Part shown: piece after piece, positions 1 to 10,170 of the stretch
How the letters are laid out: each line of letters opens with the position of its first letter
How positions within the stretch are numbered: the first letter of the stretch is position 1
Assembly: GCF_963678635.1 (NCBI RefSeq)
Contig: NW_026971357.1
Coordinates: 1 to 36,892 of the forward strand
DNA from: Symsagittifera roscoffensis
Taxonomy: Eukaryota > Xenacoelomorpha > Acoela > Convolutidae
DNA length: 36,892 nucleotides
Reading direction: 5' to 3'
Notes under the pieces: model-generated
Database searches by the model: none
What the model was told of the DNA's origin: nothing
What the model saw: only the letters and a program-made list of their open reading frames with translations
Position numbers and translations under genes: made by a program

Positions 1-745
1 TCCTAAATCCCTGCAATAATTTTCTAGTCCTCATACACAGGGAAATCTATACGCGATCGTAATAAATCATTTTTGGCGCCGAAAAAACTCACCATTTTAA
101 AGCTGGTATCTTATTACATTAGAAAATCTATTCCCTATCTTAATACATTGGAAAACAGTCTTCGACACCCCCCACATCCCGGCTTGATGTACCCGATATA
201 TACTACTAATGAGAAATTGTGGTGTGGCGTTAAGATGTTTTCGTTTCATAAAACTCTGTATGCACGTGAAGGTGCAATGTGGACAAAATATGTAGAGGAC
301 TCTGAGGTAGAGGCTGAATTGATTAGTTGATGAATTGTTAACTGATTGTTTGTGCTATGATTTTTCGTTGGTATTTCTTAAATTTATCTAAATCGTGCTC
401 GAGTTGATTGTCAGTTATAGGGTTGAGCCGATATGACTGAGAAGGGCAATTGAGGAAGATGATAATTGCTCCGACTTTCGTAACAAAAGTAACGCAATAT
501 TTGTACTCGGGAGGTTTTTTCTTCAGACATTTTTAAAATTTTAATTCGCCATTTTTGACAAAAGTTTGTTTATTGTTGTTCTGTGCTTGAATTTGAAAAA
601 ATATCTACTTCAGCTGTGATCATTTTTTGGACAGTTATGGGGTTTTAAAATGCCATTTTGGCTCATTTGAGACAGTTAACATGCAATATTTCGCGCGATT
701 AACGCGTGAGCGAAGATTTATTTTGTCTTAGACATCGTTACAAAA
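1..745. other. Left edge, no gene seen
   Basis: An 85-codon frame at 73-330 starts at TTG, has no ATG of its own near the start and no recognisable domain. No repeat family or splice pair was identified here. Confidence 0.4.
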
Positions 746-1378
746 TGGTTGAAGGGGGCGCGTTCAACAGTACCGAAGTACAACAGCGCCATAGCTACAA
801 CAGCGCCGAAAATAAAAATGTGTTCAACAGCGCCAAAAATTGATCGACGATATTTGAAAACTTTGGATTCTGTTTGTAAATTGTCGATGGCAATTTTGCG
901 TGAATTGGAGCAAAATCGAGAAGAAAAAAAAGACTATTTGCAGAGTTAATTTTTTGTTCAGAAAGATATCTGACGGGGTGCGTTGCGATTACCATATGTG
1001 CCTATTAGCATCCAATAATTGTTTGATCGGGTGTGCCTATAGATGAAAAAAAAACTAGCCTAAGTTTTCAAATAGTCTCGAAAACAACTTTGTTTGTTAG
1101 GTAATGAAAAATTTAACTTTCTCCTTATTAAAATTTCGCCTAAGTGCACTCTGAATAAAAATTGCAAATTTGAATGAAGAAAACTTGAAAAACCAATCTT
1201 CACAATGCGTTTTTTATTTTAAGTGGGCATGCTAATCGGCACACAGGCAAATAGGCCGGTTCCCATATCTGACAACGCGCGGTGGAACTTTTGTTTGTTT
1301 ATCACGCAACCTCAATTAAAATGGCTAAAGGTCTTTTCAACTTCAATCCATTTGATTTGAATTAATTACTTGTCAGTG

Positions 1379-1808
1379 GGAAGGGTTCTCTTGCGGAAGG
1401 GACCGAATGCTGGAAAACTTCAGCCAATCAAAATTGCTAACCGTTCCTATTTGCTAAATGCTTTTCTCCCTAATTTCAAAGTCACTAATAAGAGGAGATA
1501 ATAATATAGTAAATATACTAGATGCAGATATAATAGATGCAGGTTTGATGAAATTAGTTTTTTGTTTTTCCGTTTTTTAAAAACCGGTATCCTAGAAATA
1601 AAACAAGAGTTCCAATCCGCCTTCAATCCGGCATTAATTTTCTTATGCTTATTATGTAATCGTTCAATAATAACACTAATGGCCTGGATTTATTTGCTTA
1701 CTTCGAGTTTTTCGCGACTTCCTTGAGATTTTTGGATGATTAATTCTGATTGGCTGAGAATAAGCCAAAATAAATTTCAAGTATTCCGTTCCTCCAGCAT
1801 GAGGGACC
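1379..1808. mobile_element. 430-bp element with 10-bp target duplication
   Basis: Flanked by the direct repeat CTTGTCAGTG (1369-1378 and 1809-1818). Ends are imperfect inverted repeats: GGAAGGGTTCTCTTGCGGAA.. with ..GAATGCTGG, against ..CCAGCATGAGGGACCC. CAGCCAATCA / TGATTGGCTG is also inverted inside. A 9-10 bp duplication suggests a Mutator-like MITE; this is inference. Confidence 0.6.
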
Positions 1809-1852
1809 CTTGTCAGTGTTTCGGGACGAAGAAAAACGGTGTGGAATCCTTT

Positions 1853-2213
1853 ATAGGCGAAAGACCAAACGGGCGAAAATAAGAATCAATCCATCAGATT
1901 TCGGTATTTCAAAATTTGGAACGAAAGCGTGAAAATCTCCAAGAAAGTAAACATGTCCAGGGACTTAATATTACTTCGGTTGAATATGAAAACAACAGAA
2001 ATTTGCAAAACTTTCAAATTGTCAATGACCGCCGGTGATTCGAAAAAGAAATTATATTTCAAGGGTTTCGTTATTAAAGAAGTAAAAAGTTGCGTCAGTT
2101 AATTCCTTTTAGTTAAAGGGCAATTGTTTTAATTTAATAATTTACTTTCGACTGTTTTTGTTGTCAGTTTTTCGCCAATGGGTTTTTCGCCCATTTGGTC
2201 CTTCGCTCATGAA
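1853..2213. mobile_element. Inverted-repeat element with GGGCGAAA sub-repeats
   Basis: Left AGGCGAAAGACCAAACGGGC and right TTCGCCCATTTGGTCCTTCG are inverted copies. TTCGC units repeat at 15-16 bp steps at 2168-2206, and CGAAA at 16 bp at 1858-1874. No clear target duplication was seen. Confidence 0.55.
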
Positions 2214-2750
2214 AAAAGCACCAAAAAAAACAGTTTTAAAACTAATTTTCGGCACTGTTGAACAACATTTCATTTTTCGACACTGTTGTACTGCCCCATT
2301 GAAGAAAGTTTATTTGCCACAGTTGAAATGCTTTGAGACTAGGAGCAAAAACTATCATTTTGTACTTTTTATGGCGTGTGGGGTGATGATGTTCCCAAAA
2401 AGCATCAAATTTAGAAAAAAAATCGGATCAAGTAAACATCTTCCCCAAGTTAAAATCCTCCACCCCAGCGTTAATTTTAACTCAAACCTATCTAGCGCTG
2501 CATATGAAATGCTCTATTCTGATTGGCTGAAAATTAAAAATCAGAACCACGTTAGCATTTAACGAATAGCATTCAACGAAATTGGAGGTGAGGATGTTAA
2601 CTTGGTCCGAAAAAATACGTTTTACTTTAATACTTTGGATCTACTTAACAATCTCCAACCCTTTCAAGTAGATCAAAAGGATCGATTTTTGATCAGTCAG
2701 AATTCAGCAAATTTAGAATTCTCAGTACAAACTGTAGTGCTAATTTACTG

Positions 2751-2930
2751 CAGGGGCGGATTTAGGAGGACGCCCCAATGCTGATCCAAAGCGTCCACCC
2801 TTCGGAGAAAATTTAGCCAAAACAGCGTCTTTTTTGGGCTTTAGGAGAGCTCGGAAAATCATTTTCGTCGACTTAAAAAAAGAGGTTGTTCAAAATTCTC
2901 AAATTTTTTTTGAAAATCCTTATACATTGA
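2751..2930. mobile_element. Truncated hAT-type MITE
   Basis: Starts with CAGGGGCGGATTTAG, as in the two complete copies, and shares interior text with the 24.1-kb copy (around GAGCTCGGA...GTCGACTTAAAAAA). No matching CCGCCCCTG end or 8-bp duplication was found downstream, so the right end is lost or replaced by the neighbouring repeat at 2979. Confidence 0.6.
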
Positions 2931-2978
2931 ATAATACAAAATCGCAAAAATAAGAAATTTGGGCGGAATAAGTAAAAA

Positions 2979-3794
2979 CCCGGGTTGACGTCCATAGAAG
3001 AAAAATGCTTATCATACAGCTTCATATATGAAATCTATGGAAAAAATGCTTATCATACAATTTTTAAGTATGAAAATTATAAAGTAGTCATTTTGTCCTA
3101 TATGAAAATTGTATGATATGCATTTTATTAATAAACAAAAAAAATTGAGGTAAAATTTTTTTATCCCTTTTTTTGGCTGCAAACTTGCTATTGTAATAAA
3201 AATGAATTTTACGGAAAAAAAATTTGCGAGCAGAATTTGACAATTCTGTGTTTGTAACGTAGTCCAGGATGAGTTTCTCACCCAAAAAATCCAAAAATCA
3301 CAAGAAAGTAATTTTTTTTGTAAACACGATTATTATCTTTTGTTTCGTTTGCTAAAAGAAAGATATATTTGTGAAAAAACAGGCCTTTTTTCAACCATCA
3401 AAATTTCAAACTAAAAATTATCTAGCCATATTGAAAAAGTTACTTTTTCGGTAGAAATTTCCATGTGAAAAAGTAAAAATTAATTTTGTGGCGAAAATCA
3501 TCAAATGCTAGTTACACTGGGTTTTCTCATGTCAAAAATCCTTGGTTAGTGTTTCGGTTGAAACAGGCAATTTCGAAACAAATTTTTTTTTGTGTTTTCA
3601 TCTATGGAAAAAATGCTTATCATACAATTTCATAGTATGGAAAATTGCTTATCATACAATTTCATAGTATGGAAAAAATGCTTATCATACAACTTCATAT
3701 ATGGAAAAAAGCTTATTTTGCTATTTTCATACATACACTTTTACTCTATGAAATTGTAGGGAAGAGTATGATAACCATCTTTTGTCAACCCTGG
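2979..3794. mobile_element. CCCGGGTTGAC-family foldback element, near-complete
   Basis: Runs from CCCGGGTTGACGTCCATAG to GTCAACCCTGG. Both ends carry stacked palindromes ATGCTTATCATACAATTTCA / TGAAAATTGTATGATA; the right side has three of them (3600-3720). The interior is the inverse of 29970-30390 and 34720-35120. The frames on both strands here follow from the repeats. Confidence 0.7.
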
Positions 3795-4013
3795 AAGATC
3801 CGCGCTCACAACCATTGCTTTACTTAATCGTAAATTTCTGAATTAAATGCTTATCTACCAGAACTTTGAAAATTTCCCCTCTTCAGCTGAAAAGATGAGT
3901 CTTAAAAAGCAGCTTTCTCGCGCCCTAGTGCATCCACACATTAACGAAGCTCGGTATCCCAATAGCAAGCTGAAACGATCTTCAGTGAATACCCAATACT
4001 CCCGGGTCGAGAT

Positions 4014-4735
4014 CCCGCTCAAAAACCGCTCAAGATATGAGCAGTTTGAGAAGTTTTTCAGCAAGATTTGGGCGGTTTGAGCCGTTTGGGCGGTTTGGGC
4101 CGTTTGGGTGTTTTTTTTTTGGAAAAACCGCTCAAACCGTTCAAATTTTGCTTAAAAAACCGCTCAAAAACCGCTCATTTCTTGCAGTGATTTTTGAACG
4201 GTTTCTCAAGCAAGATGTTAGCGGTTTTAAAGCAGTTTTTGAGCGGTCTTATAAAGAAAACCGATTAAAACCAACAAAAAGGCCTGGAAAGGTAATGTGA
4301 CACCGGGTTGACCTCCATAAACCGAAAATGCTTATCTTAAATTTCCCCACACCGAAAAAGCTTGCCTGCATCAAACATTTGTATCATACATTTGATACAA
4401 TTGCCTGCATCAAATGTATGGGAAAATGCTTATCATAAAATTTTCATACAATTTCAAAAAACCATTGAAAAAGATTCAATCTAGTTTCTCCGGCTATTTG
4501 AACCAAATACAACAGGCTGGTGATAAAAAATAACTACGTCTATTGTTTGTTTATCATACAATTTCCATATTTTTAGATAAACCGCTCAAACACCGTTCAA
4601 ATCTTGTGCGGTTTTTGAGCGGTTTTTTTAGATAAACTGTTCAAAAACGGCTCGAACCGCTCATTTTGAAGCAAGATTTTGAGCGTAATTTTCTAAGAAA
4701 AACCGCTCGAACCGCTCAAATCTTGTTTCAAATTA
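4014..4735. repeat. Inverted ACCGCTCAAA minisatellite split by a transposon fragment
   Basis: AACCGCTCAAA and its inverse TTTGAGCGGTT alternate many times at 4014-4262 and 4572-4735. In between (4303-4570) lies a fragment starting CCGGGTTGACCTCCATAAAC with ATGCTTATC palindromes, a partial CCCGGGTTGAC-family copy. The frame at 4037-4300 is this repeat translated. Confidence 0.75.
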
Positions 4736-5350
4736 GGTGAAAAAGTTCGACTCCGGCAGGCATTAATCCTCTGCTTCAAGTAACGCTATCGACGGACACG
4801 AGAATACTGAGGGGTTTAAGTGACTGTAGGCAAATTACGCACCAACGGTCAGTGCCGCACATTTCAATTTTGTGGAAAGACTTAAAAATTATAATCAGGT
4901 TGAATGAAGAACAGAGAAAGTATTCGCACACTTTAATTCACCATTGTTTTCGCATCCTGGCGCCTATGCGTGTTGAAAAAAAATTTGACAAGATAGCGAA
5001 TTCTGAATTGCATTTGTTATACACAAAACGGGGGGGGGGAGCATTTTTGGTCTAAGGAGGATAAGCCAGGGTCCCAAGTTGGCCAAAATGGCAGTATTTA
5101 AAACCTCATAACCTTGCGAAAAATAACCACAGGTGAAATACTTCTTTTCAAGTTTAAGCCCGCGGACAACAAAACCTTCTTGTGCTCGGGACGGAAGAAA
5201 AAAACCACCCCCAGCACAAACATTACGTTTCTTTTCGTTACGGAAGTCGGAACAATAATCAGTGCGAGGCTTTATTGAACGCCATTAGTTTATTAACTCT
5301 CTCTATTTCATTTGTGTGGGTTGTTTGGCCTTCATTCAAATATTGGGTAT
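4736..5350. other. Spacer without a supportable gene
   Basis: Two short frames (4852-5055 and 5182-5505) have no motif; the second runs into the CGTTTCGCCCC repeat. A G run lies at 5030-5039. Nothing else was recognised. Confidence 0.4.
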
Positions 5351-5351
5351 T

Positions 5352-5588
5352 CACACGTTTCGCCCCTCACTCGTTTCGCCCCTCACACGTTTCGCCCCTT
5401 TTAATTCTAGTGGCACATTTCGTCCCACACACATTTGCCCCCAATAATTTACTGGCACATTTCGCACCTAAAATGTACAAAAAGAAAGCGGCGTTATCTA
5501 ACTGAGTAAAAAGTTAGGGGCAAAATGTGCGAGGACGAAAGGTGTGAATTTATTAGGGGCGAAATGTGTGAGGGGCGAAATGTGTGCC
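5352..5588. mobile_element. Short inverted-repeat element with CACACGTTTCGCCCCT sub-repeats
   Basis: Three 16-bp units in a row at 5352-5399 and two inverse units (AGGGGCGAAATGTGTG) at 5555-5586, with more degenerate ones between. A single further unit lies at 6014-6042 in the intron after exon E. It abuts the CCCGGGTTGAC copy at 5589. Confidence 0.75.
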
Positions 5589-5985
5589 CCCGGGTTGACC
5601 AAAAATGCATGTCCTACAAATTTCAATTATGAAAAAATGCTTATCATGCAATTTCGTACAATTCCATAGATACAGAAAACGTTAAGAGAACTCTAAGATA
5701 AGCATTTTTTCATATATGAAAATTGTAGGACAAGCATTTTTCATAAACCAAAAAATTGATTTTTGTATAATTTTTTTTTCTCGAAATTTTTGGGATGTGT
5801 TCGTGACCGAACACAAATGACTAAAACCATGGTGAACTCAAAACTAGAGTTCCCAAAGGGTTGATCGTCTGTCATTGACAAGGCATTGGAAACGACCTGA
5901 ATTGTAAAAGTGACGTCTTCACTAATGATTTTCTGCAAGCAACGAACTTTTAAGTTTGGGCAAAAAGTTTCAAAGCTATTCATTT
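5589..5985. mobile_element. CCCGGGTTGAC-family copy, truncated
   Basis: Starts CCCGGGTTGACCAAAAATGC with palindromes to 5745. From 5760 to about 5960 it is the inverse of the interior of the 31.5-kb copy (GTGTTCGTGACCGAACAC). The 80-codon - strand frame at 5741-5983 lies wholly inside and is not a gene. Confidence 0.6.
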
Positions 5986-6055
5986 TTGGCCAGTAGATTT
6001 GAGATGGGCAAAATGTGTGTGGGGCAAAACGTGGGACATTTCAAATATTTTTCAC

Positions 6056-7527
6056 CTGATTGAGGTCTTCTTTCGGCTTTCAACGATTTATTTTCTTTTT
6101 CCAGCTCTGATAATTTTCCCGGTTCCTGTTTAAGAGCGTCAAACTCTTTTAACTGCGTAGAGAGTTTTTCATCCGCAAGTTGTACTTTTCTCAAGAAATC
6201 CGATTTCTCATTCGAAAACTGAGTTTTCAGTTCATTAATTTCGGCAAACTGACTTTGTTTGTTGTCTTCTTTAATGATTAATTCTTCCTTTCCAAAGTGA
6301 ATTTTTACCGAGCTTGGCTGATCTTTTGTCCGCGCCAAATCATCAGACGTTTTTTCAAGTTTTTGACTCACAAGATGTTTCTCCTGTGAAAATTTGAATG
6401 CGTTTTCCCTCAACTGATTGGAAAGTTTTTGAACTTGAGAGTCACTCGTTGTTCGACTTTTTTCTGACTCGTCTTTCAAATGTCTAATTTTTTCATTAAT
6501 TTTCTGTTCAATGTTTAGCATTCGAGTTCGGAGGTCTGAAATTTTTCTATCCTTTGAGTTTTTCATTTCATCGATTTTTCCTCGCTGGCTATTTTGTTCA
6601 TGTTCGAGTTTTTTTATCCAATACTCTTTATCACTTTCTAACTTCTCCAATTTCGAAAACGATAGCTGTTGTTCTTTTCCGAAATCTTTTTCAAGTTTCT
6701 GCAAGCTTCTCGTCAGATTGTTGCATTCCGTTTCTTTTTCGACGAATTTTCGCTGAAATTCACGGACTACAGAGTCGTTGTTTTTCGAATACTGCTCTTT
6801 AACTCGGCTCAGCTCTTCGAACAATTCTCTTTCTTTTATTTTGAAGCCGTTTTTGAGATCCAAGAATCTTTGCGAGTTTCTGTCGATGGATTGTTCTAAC
6901 TCTGCTTTCAAAACTGAAATTTCTCTATCTTTTGAGTTTTTCATTTCATCGATTTTTCCTCGCTGGCTATTTTGTTCATGTTCGAGTTTTTTTCTCCAAT
7001 ACTCTCTCTCACTTTCTAACTTCTCCAATTTCGAAAACGATAGCTGTTGCTCTTTTCCGAAATCTATTTCAAGTTTCTGCAACCTTCTCATCAAGTTGTT
7101 GCATTCCGTTTCTTTTTCGACGAATTTTCGCTGAAATTCACGGACTACCGAGTCATTGCTTTTCGAATACTGCTCTTTAACTCGGCTCAGTTCTTCGTAC
7201 AATTCTCTTTCTTTTATTTTGAAGCCGTTTTTAAGATCCAAGAATCTTTGCGAGTTTCTGTCGATGGATTGTTCTAACTCTGCTTTCAAAACTGAAATTT
7301 GGCCCTCTTTTTTCGTCAACTCTCGTTCAAAATTCAAGTCTCGTTCATCTCGTCTTGTGTTTAGCTCTTTCTCCATCGTGTTTAGCTCCTGTTGAGCTCG
7401 TTTCAAGTCGTCCTCTAAGCCATGTGACTTTCGTTCACTTTCGTTTTTCATGTACTCTAATTCGGATTTTTCCCTCAAAATGACCTGAAGTCGTTTTTTT
7501 GTGCTTTCAAGCTCCCGGTGAAGTTCT
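6056..7527 (-). CDS. Coiled-coil protein, long exon (E) with 126-residue tandem repeat
   Basis: The acceptor is GTCATTTCAG before A-GAA-CTT and the donor is CCTCAATCAG|GTGAAAAATA. The 1472-nt exon is fully open and encodes about 490 residues of heptad-rich, highly charged coiled coil with no recognisable catalytic or membrane domain. It begins RELHRELESTKKRLQ, like the four smaller exons upstream. A 126-residue unit (KAELEQSIDRNSQRFLDL ... MKNSKDRE) occurs twice in a row. Sequence on the coding strand before 7527 is intron, so the open frame reaching 7751 is wider than the exon. The exon ends in phase 1, so at least one more exon must follow; I could not find it. Structural or scaffold roles are usual for such proteins, but no specific function can be given. 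Confidence 0.75.
6538..7293 (-). repeat. 378-bp direct tandem repeat inside exon E
   Basis: Two adjacent copies, 6538-6915 and 6916-7293, with the same 378-bp offset at every landmark checked (for example TCATCGATTTTTCCTCGCTG at 6570 and 6948). They differ by only scattered substitutions and no indels, so the 126-residue unit is kept in frame. Confidence 0.9.
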
Positions 7528-7781
7528 CTGAAATGACAATGCTCCCGGTAAATAATCAAACTAGAACCATGACATGTTGTCGAAGTTATCAGACAGCAAA
7601 TCAAAAGTTTGGGAAAAAGGCTCTCAAATTTGACACATTGAGAAAAAAATATAGTTAGAACATAGAGGGAAAAATTCAACCATTGCAGGAGACCAAAAAT
7701 ATCATCAAAATGAACCCCATGATTTGAACCCAACAAATTTTTTGATGCCATAGTTTTTTTGAAACTTAAAATTTTGAATAC

Positions 7782-8111
7782 CTGCTTGAGCTATTTTTCA
7801 GATCTTCACGATTGTCGATGGAATGTTGTAAATCTGCTTTCAAATCTGAAATTTGAACCTCTTTTTTCTTCAACTCTCTTTCAAATTTCAAGTCTCTTTC
7901 ATCTCGAACAATATCATGTTTGTTCACGTAATTCTTCATTGTGTTTAGCTCTTTCTCCATAGTGTTTAGCTCCTGTTGAGCTCGTTTCAAGTCGTCTTCT
8001 AAGCCATGTGACTTTCGTTCACTTTCGTTTTTCATGTACTCTAAATCGGATTTTTCTCTCAAAATGATCTCTAGTCGTTTTTTTGTGCTTTCAAGCTCCC
8101 GGTGAAGTTCT
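7782..8111 (-). CDS. Coiled-coil protein, tandem exon D
   Basis: 330 nt, a multiple of three, entering and leaving in the same phase: TTTCAG|A and CAAGCAG|GTATT. It encodes ELHRELESTKKRLEIILREK... to ..NREDLKNSSSR. Nearest relative in the array is exon B (shared YVNKHDIVRDERD). The intron to exon E (7528-7781) is 254 nt and similar to the other introns of the array. Confidence 0.75.
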
Positions 8112-8369
8112 CTGAAATGACAATGCTCCCGGTAAACAATCAAAGTAGAACCATGACATGTTGTCAAAGTTATCAGACAGAAATCAAAAGTTTGGGAAAA
8201 AAGGCTCTCAAATTCGACACATTAAGAAGAAAAACATAAAAAGAACAGAGTTGTTGAAAAAATTCAACCATTTCAAGAAGACCAAAAATATCATCAAAAT
8301 GAACCCCATGATTGGAACCCAACAATTTTTTTGATGCCATGATTTTTTTGAAACTTTAACTTTGAATAC

Positions 8370-8720
8370 CTGCTTGAGCTATTTTTCAAAACTTCACGAT
8401 TGTCGTTGGAATGTTCTAATTCTGCTTTCAAATCTGAAATTTGCTCCTCTTTTTTCTCCAACTCTCGTTCAAATTTCAAGTCTCGTTCTTCTCGAACAAA
8501 TTCAAGTTCGTTCACGTGTTTTTCCATTGTATTTAGCTCTTTCTTCATTGTGTTTAGCTCTTTCTCCATAGTGTTTAGCTCCTGTTGAGCTCGTTTCAAG
8601 TCGTCTTCTAAGCCATGTGACTTTCGTTCACTTTCGTTTTTCATGTACTCTAAATCGGATTTTTCTCTCAAAATGATCTGTAGTCGTTTTTTTGTGCTTT
8701 CAAGCTCCCGGTGAAGTTCT
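8370..8720 (-). CDS. Coiled-coil protein, tandem exon C
   Basis: 351 nt, phase 2 at both ends, same splice signals as D. It carries an extra KELNTM heptad and the HVNELEFVREERDLKFEREL segment also found in exon A. It ends SNDNREVLKNSSSR. Skipping or duplicating it would keep the reading frame. Confidence 0.75.
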
Positions 8721-8978
8721 CTGAAATGACAATGCTCCCGGTAAACAATCAAACTAGAACCATGACATGTTGTCAAAGTTATCAGACAGAAATCAAAAGT
8801 TTGAGAAAAAAGGCTCTCAAATTCGACACATTAAAAAGAAAAACATAGACAAAACATAGTTGTTGAAAAAATTCAACCATTGCAAGGAGACCAAAAATAT
8901 CATCAAAATGAACCCCATGATTGGAACCCAACAATTTTTTTGATGCCATACTTTTTTTGAAACTTTAACTTTGAATAC

Positions 8979-9308
8979 CTGCTTGAGCTATTTTTAAAAA
9001 CTTCACGATTGTCGATGGAATGTTCTAATTCTGCTTTCAAATCTGAAATTTGCTCCTCTTTTTTCTTCAACTCTCGTTCAAATTTGAAGTCTCTTTCATC
9101 TCGAACAATATCATGTTTGTTCACGTATTTCTTCATTGTGTTTAGCTCTTTCTCCATCGTGTTTAGCTCCTGTTGAGCTCGTTTCAAGTCGTCTTCTAAG
9201 CCATGTGACTTTCGTTCACTTTCGTTTTTCATGTACTCTAAATCGGATTTTTCTCTCAAAATGATCTGTAGTCGTTTTTTTGTGCTTTCAAGCTCCCGGT
9301 GAAGTTCT
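8979..9308 (-). CDS. Coiled-coil protein, tandem exon B
   Basis: 330 nt, phase 2 at both ends, near-identical in layout to D (KKYVNKHDIVRDERDFKF). The intron to exon C (8721-8978) is 258 nt. The segment from 'RELHREL' to 'LEDDLKRAQQELNTMEKELN' is almost unchanged between exons. Confidence 0.75.
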
Positions 9309-9565
9309 CTGAAATGACAATGCTCCCGGTAAACAATCAAACTAGAACCATGTTATGTTGTCAAAGTTATCAGACAGAAATCAAAAGTTTGGGAAAAAAA
9401 GCTCCAAAATTCGACACATTAAGAAGAAAAACATAAAAAGAACAGAGTTGTTGAAAAATTTCAACCATTGCAAGGAGACCAAAAATATCATCAAAATGAA
9501 CCCCATGATTGGAACCCAACAATTTTTTGATGCCATGATTTTTTTGAAACTTTAACTTTGAATAC

Positions 9566-9916
9566 CTGCTTGAGCTATTTTTCAAAAGTTCACGATTGTC
9601 GTTGGATCGTTCTAATTCTGCTTTCAAATCTGAAATTTGCTCCTTTTTTTTCTCCAACTCTCGTTCAAATTTCAAGTCTCGTTCTTCTCGAACAAATTCA
9701 AGTTCGTTCACGTGTTTTTCCATTGTATTTAGCTCTTTCTCCATTGTGTTTAGCTCTTTCTCCATCGTGTTTGGCTCCCATTGAGCTCGTTTCAAGTCGT
9801 CTTTCAAGCCATGTGACTTTCGTTCACTTTCGCTTCTCATGTAATCTAATTCGGATTTTTCCCTCAATATGACCTGAAGTTGTTCTTTTGTGCTTTCAAG
9901 CTCCCGGCGAAGTTCC
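9566..9916 (-). CDS. Coiled-coil protein, tandem exon A
   Basis: 351 nt if the acceptor ends at 9917, or 381 nt if it ends at 9947, because the acceptor area GCATTTCAG-GAACTTC is itself duplicated here (9911-9925 and 9941-9955). Both choices keep the phase. It matches exon C (HVNELEFVREERDLKFEREL). It is the most diverged copy (RELRRELESTKEQLQ, KRAQWEPNTMEK). Intron-like homology continues upstream to about 10170 and then stops. Confidence 0.65.
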
Positions 9917-10170
9917 CTGAAATGCCATTGCTCTCGGTGAAGTTCTCTGAAATGCCAATGCTCCCGGTAACCAATCAAACTAGAAACATGCCATATGTTT
10001 TTAAAGTTATCAGACAGCAAATCAAAAGTTTGTGAAAAAGGCTCTCGGATTTGACACATTAAAAAATTATAGACAGGACAGTTGGAAACCATCGCAAGGA
10101 GACCAAAAATATCATCAAAATAAACCCATGATTTGAACCCAACGATTTTTTTTGAAAATTTAACTTCTTA

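Larger units (their letters stand above)
770..2300. mobile_element. 1.5-kb inverted-repeat element with ACAACAGCGCCGAAAAT ends
   Basis: Left 770-845 and right 2240-2300 are inverted copies over about 50 bp (CTACAACAGCGCCGAAAAT... against GTACAACAGTGTCGAAAAAT...). ACAACAGCGCC repeats at a 17-bp step on the left. Two smaller elements (1379-1808 and about 1853-2208) lie inside it. The frames at 749-995 and 2158-2562 are products of these repeats. Confidence 0.6.
7527..10170 (-). repeat. Tandem exon-intron array, ~0.6-kb units in a ~1.2-kb dimer
   Basis: Exon plus intron units of 584-609 bp are repeated four times ahead of exon E. Exon ends A to C are 1196 bp apart and B to D 1197 bp. The A-B and C-D introns share a phrase (AAAAGAACAGAGTTGTTGAA) that the other two lack. 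The array therefore grew by doubling a two-exon block. Confidence 0.8.

Noticed and set aside
73-330. 85-codon open frame at the left edge
   Set aside because: Starts at TTG, no domain, no splice or regulatory context; length is ordinary for chance in AT-rich DNA.
5741-5983. 80-codon - strand frame just downstream of exon E, as a possible next exon
   Set aside because: Lies inside a truncated dispersed repeat whose relative at 31.5 kb is not open; phase and splice acceptor do not fit exon E.
6511-7395. Series of Ser/Phe-rich frames on the + strand
   Set aside because: Antisense shadows of the coiled-coil exon E, appearing twice because of the 378-bp repeat.
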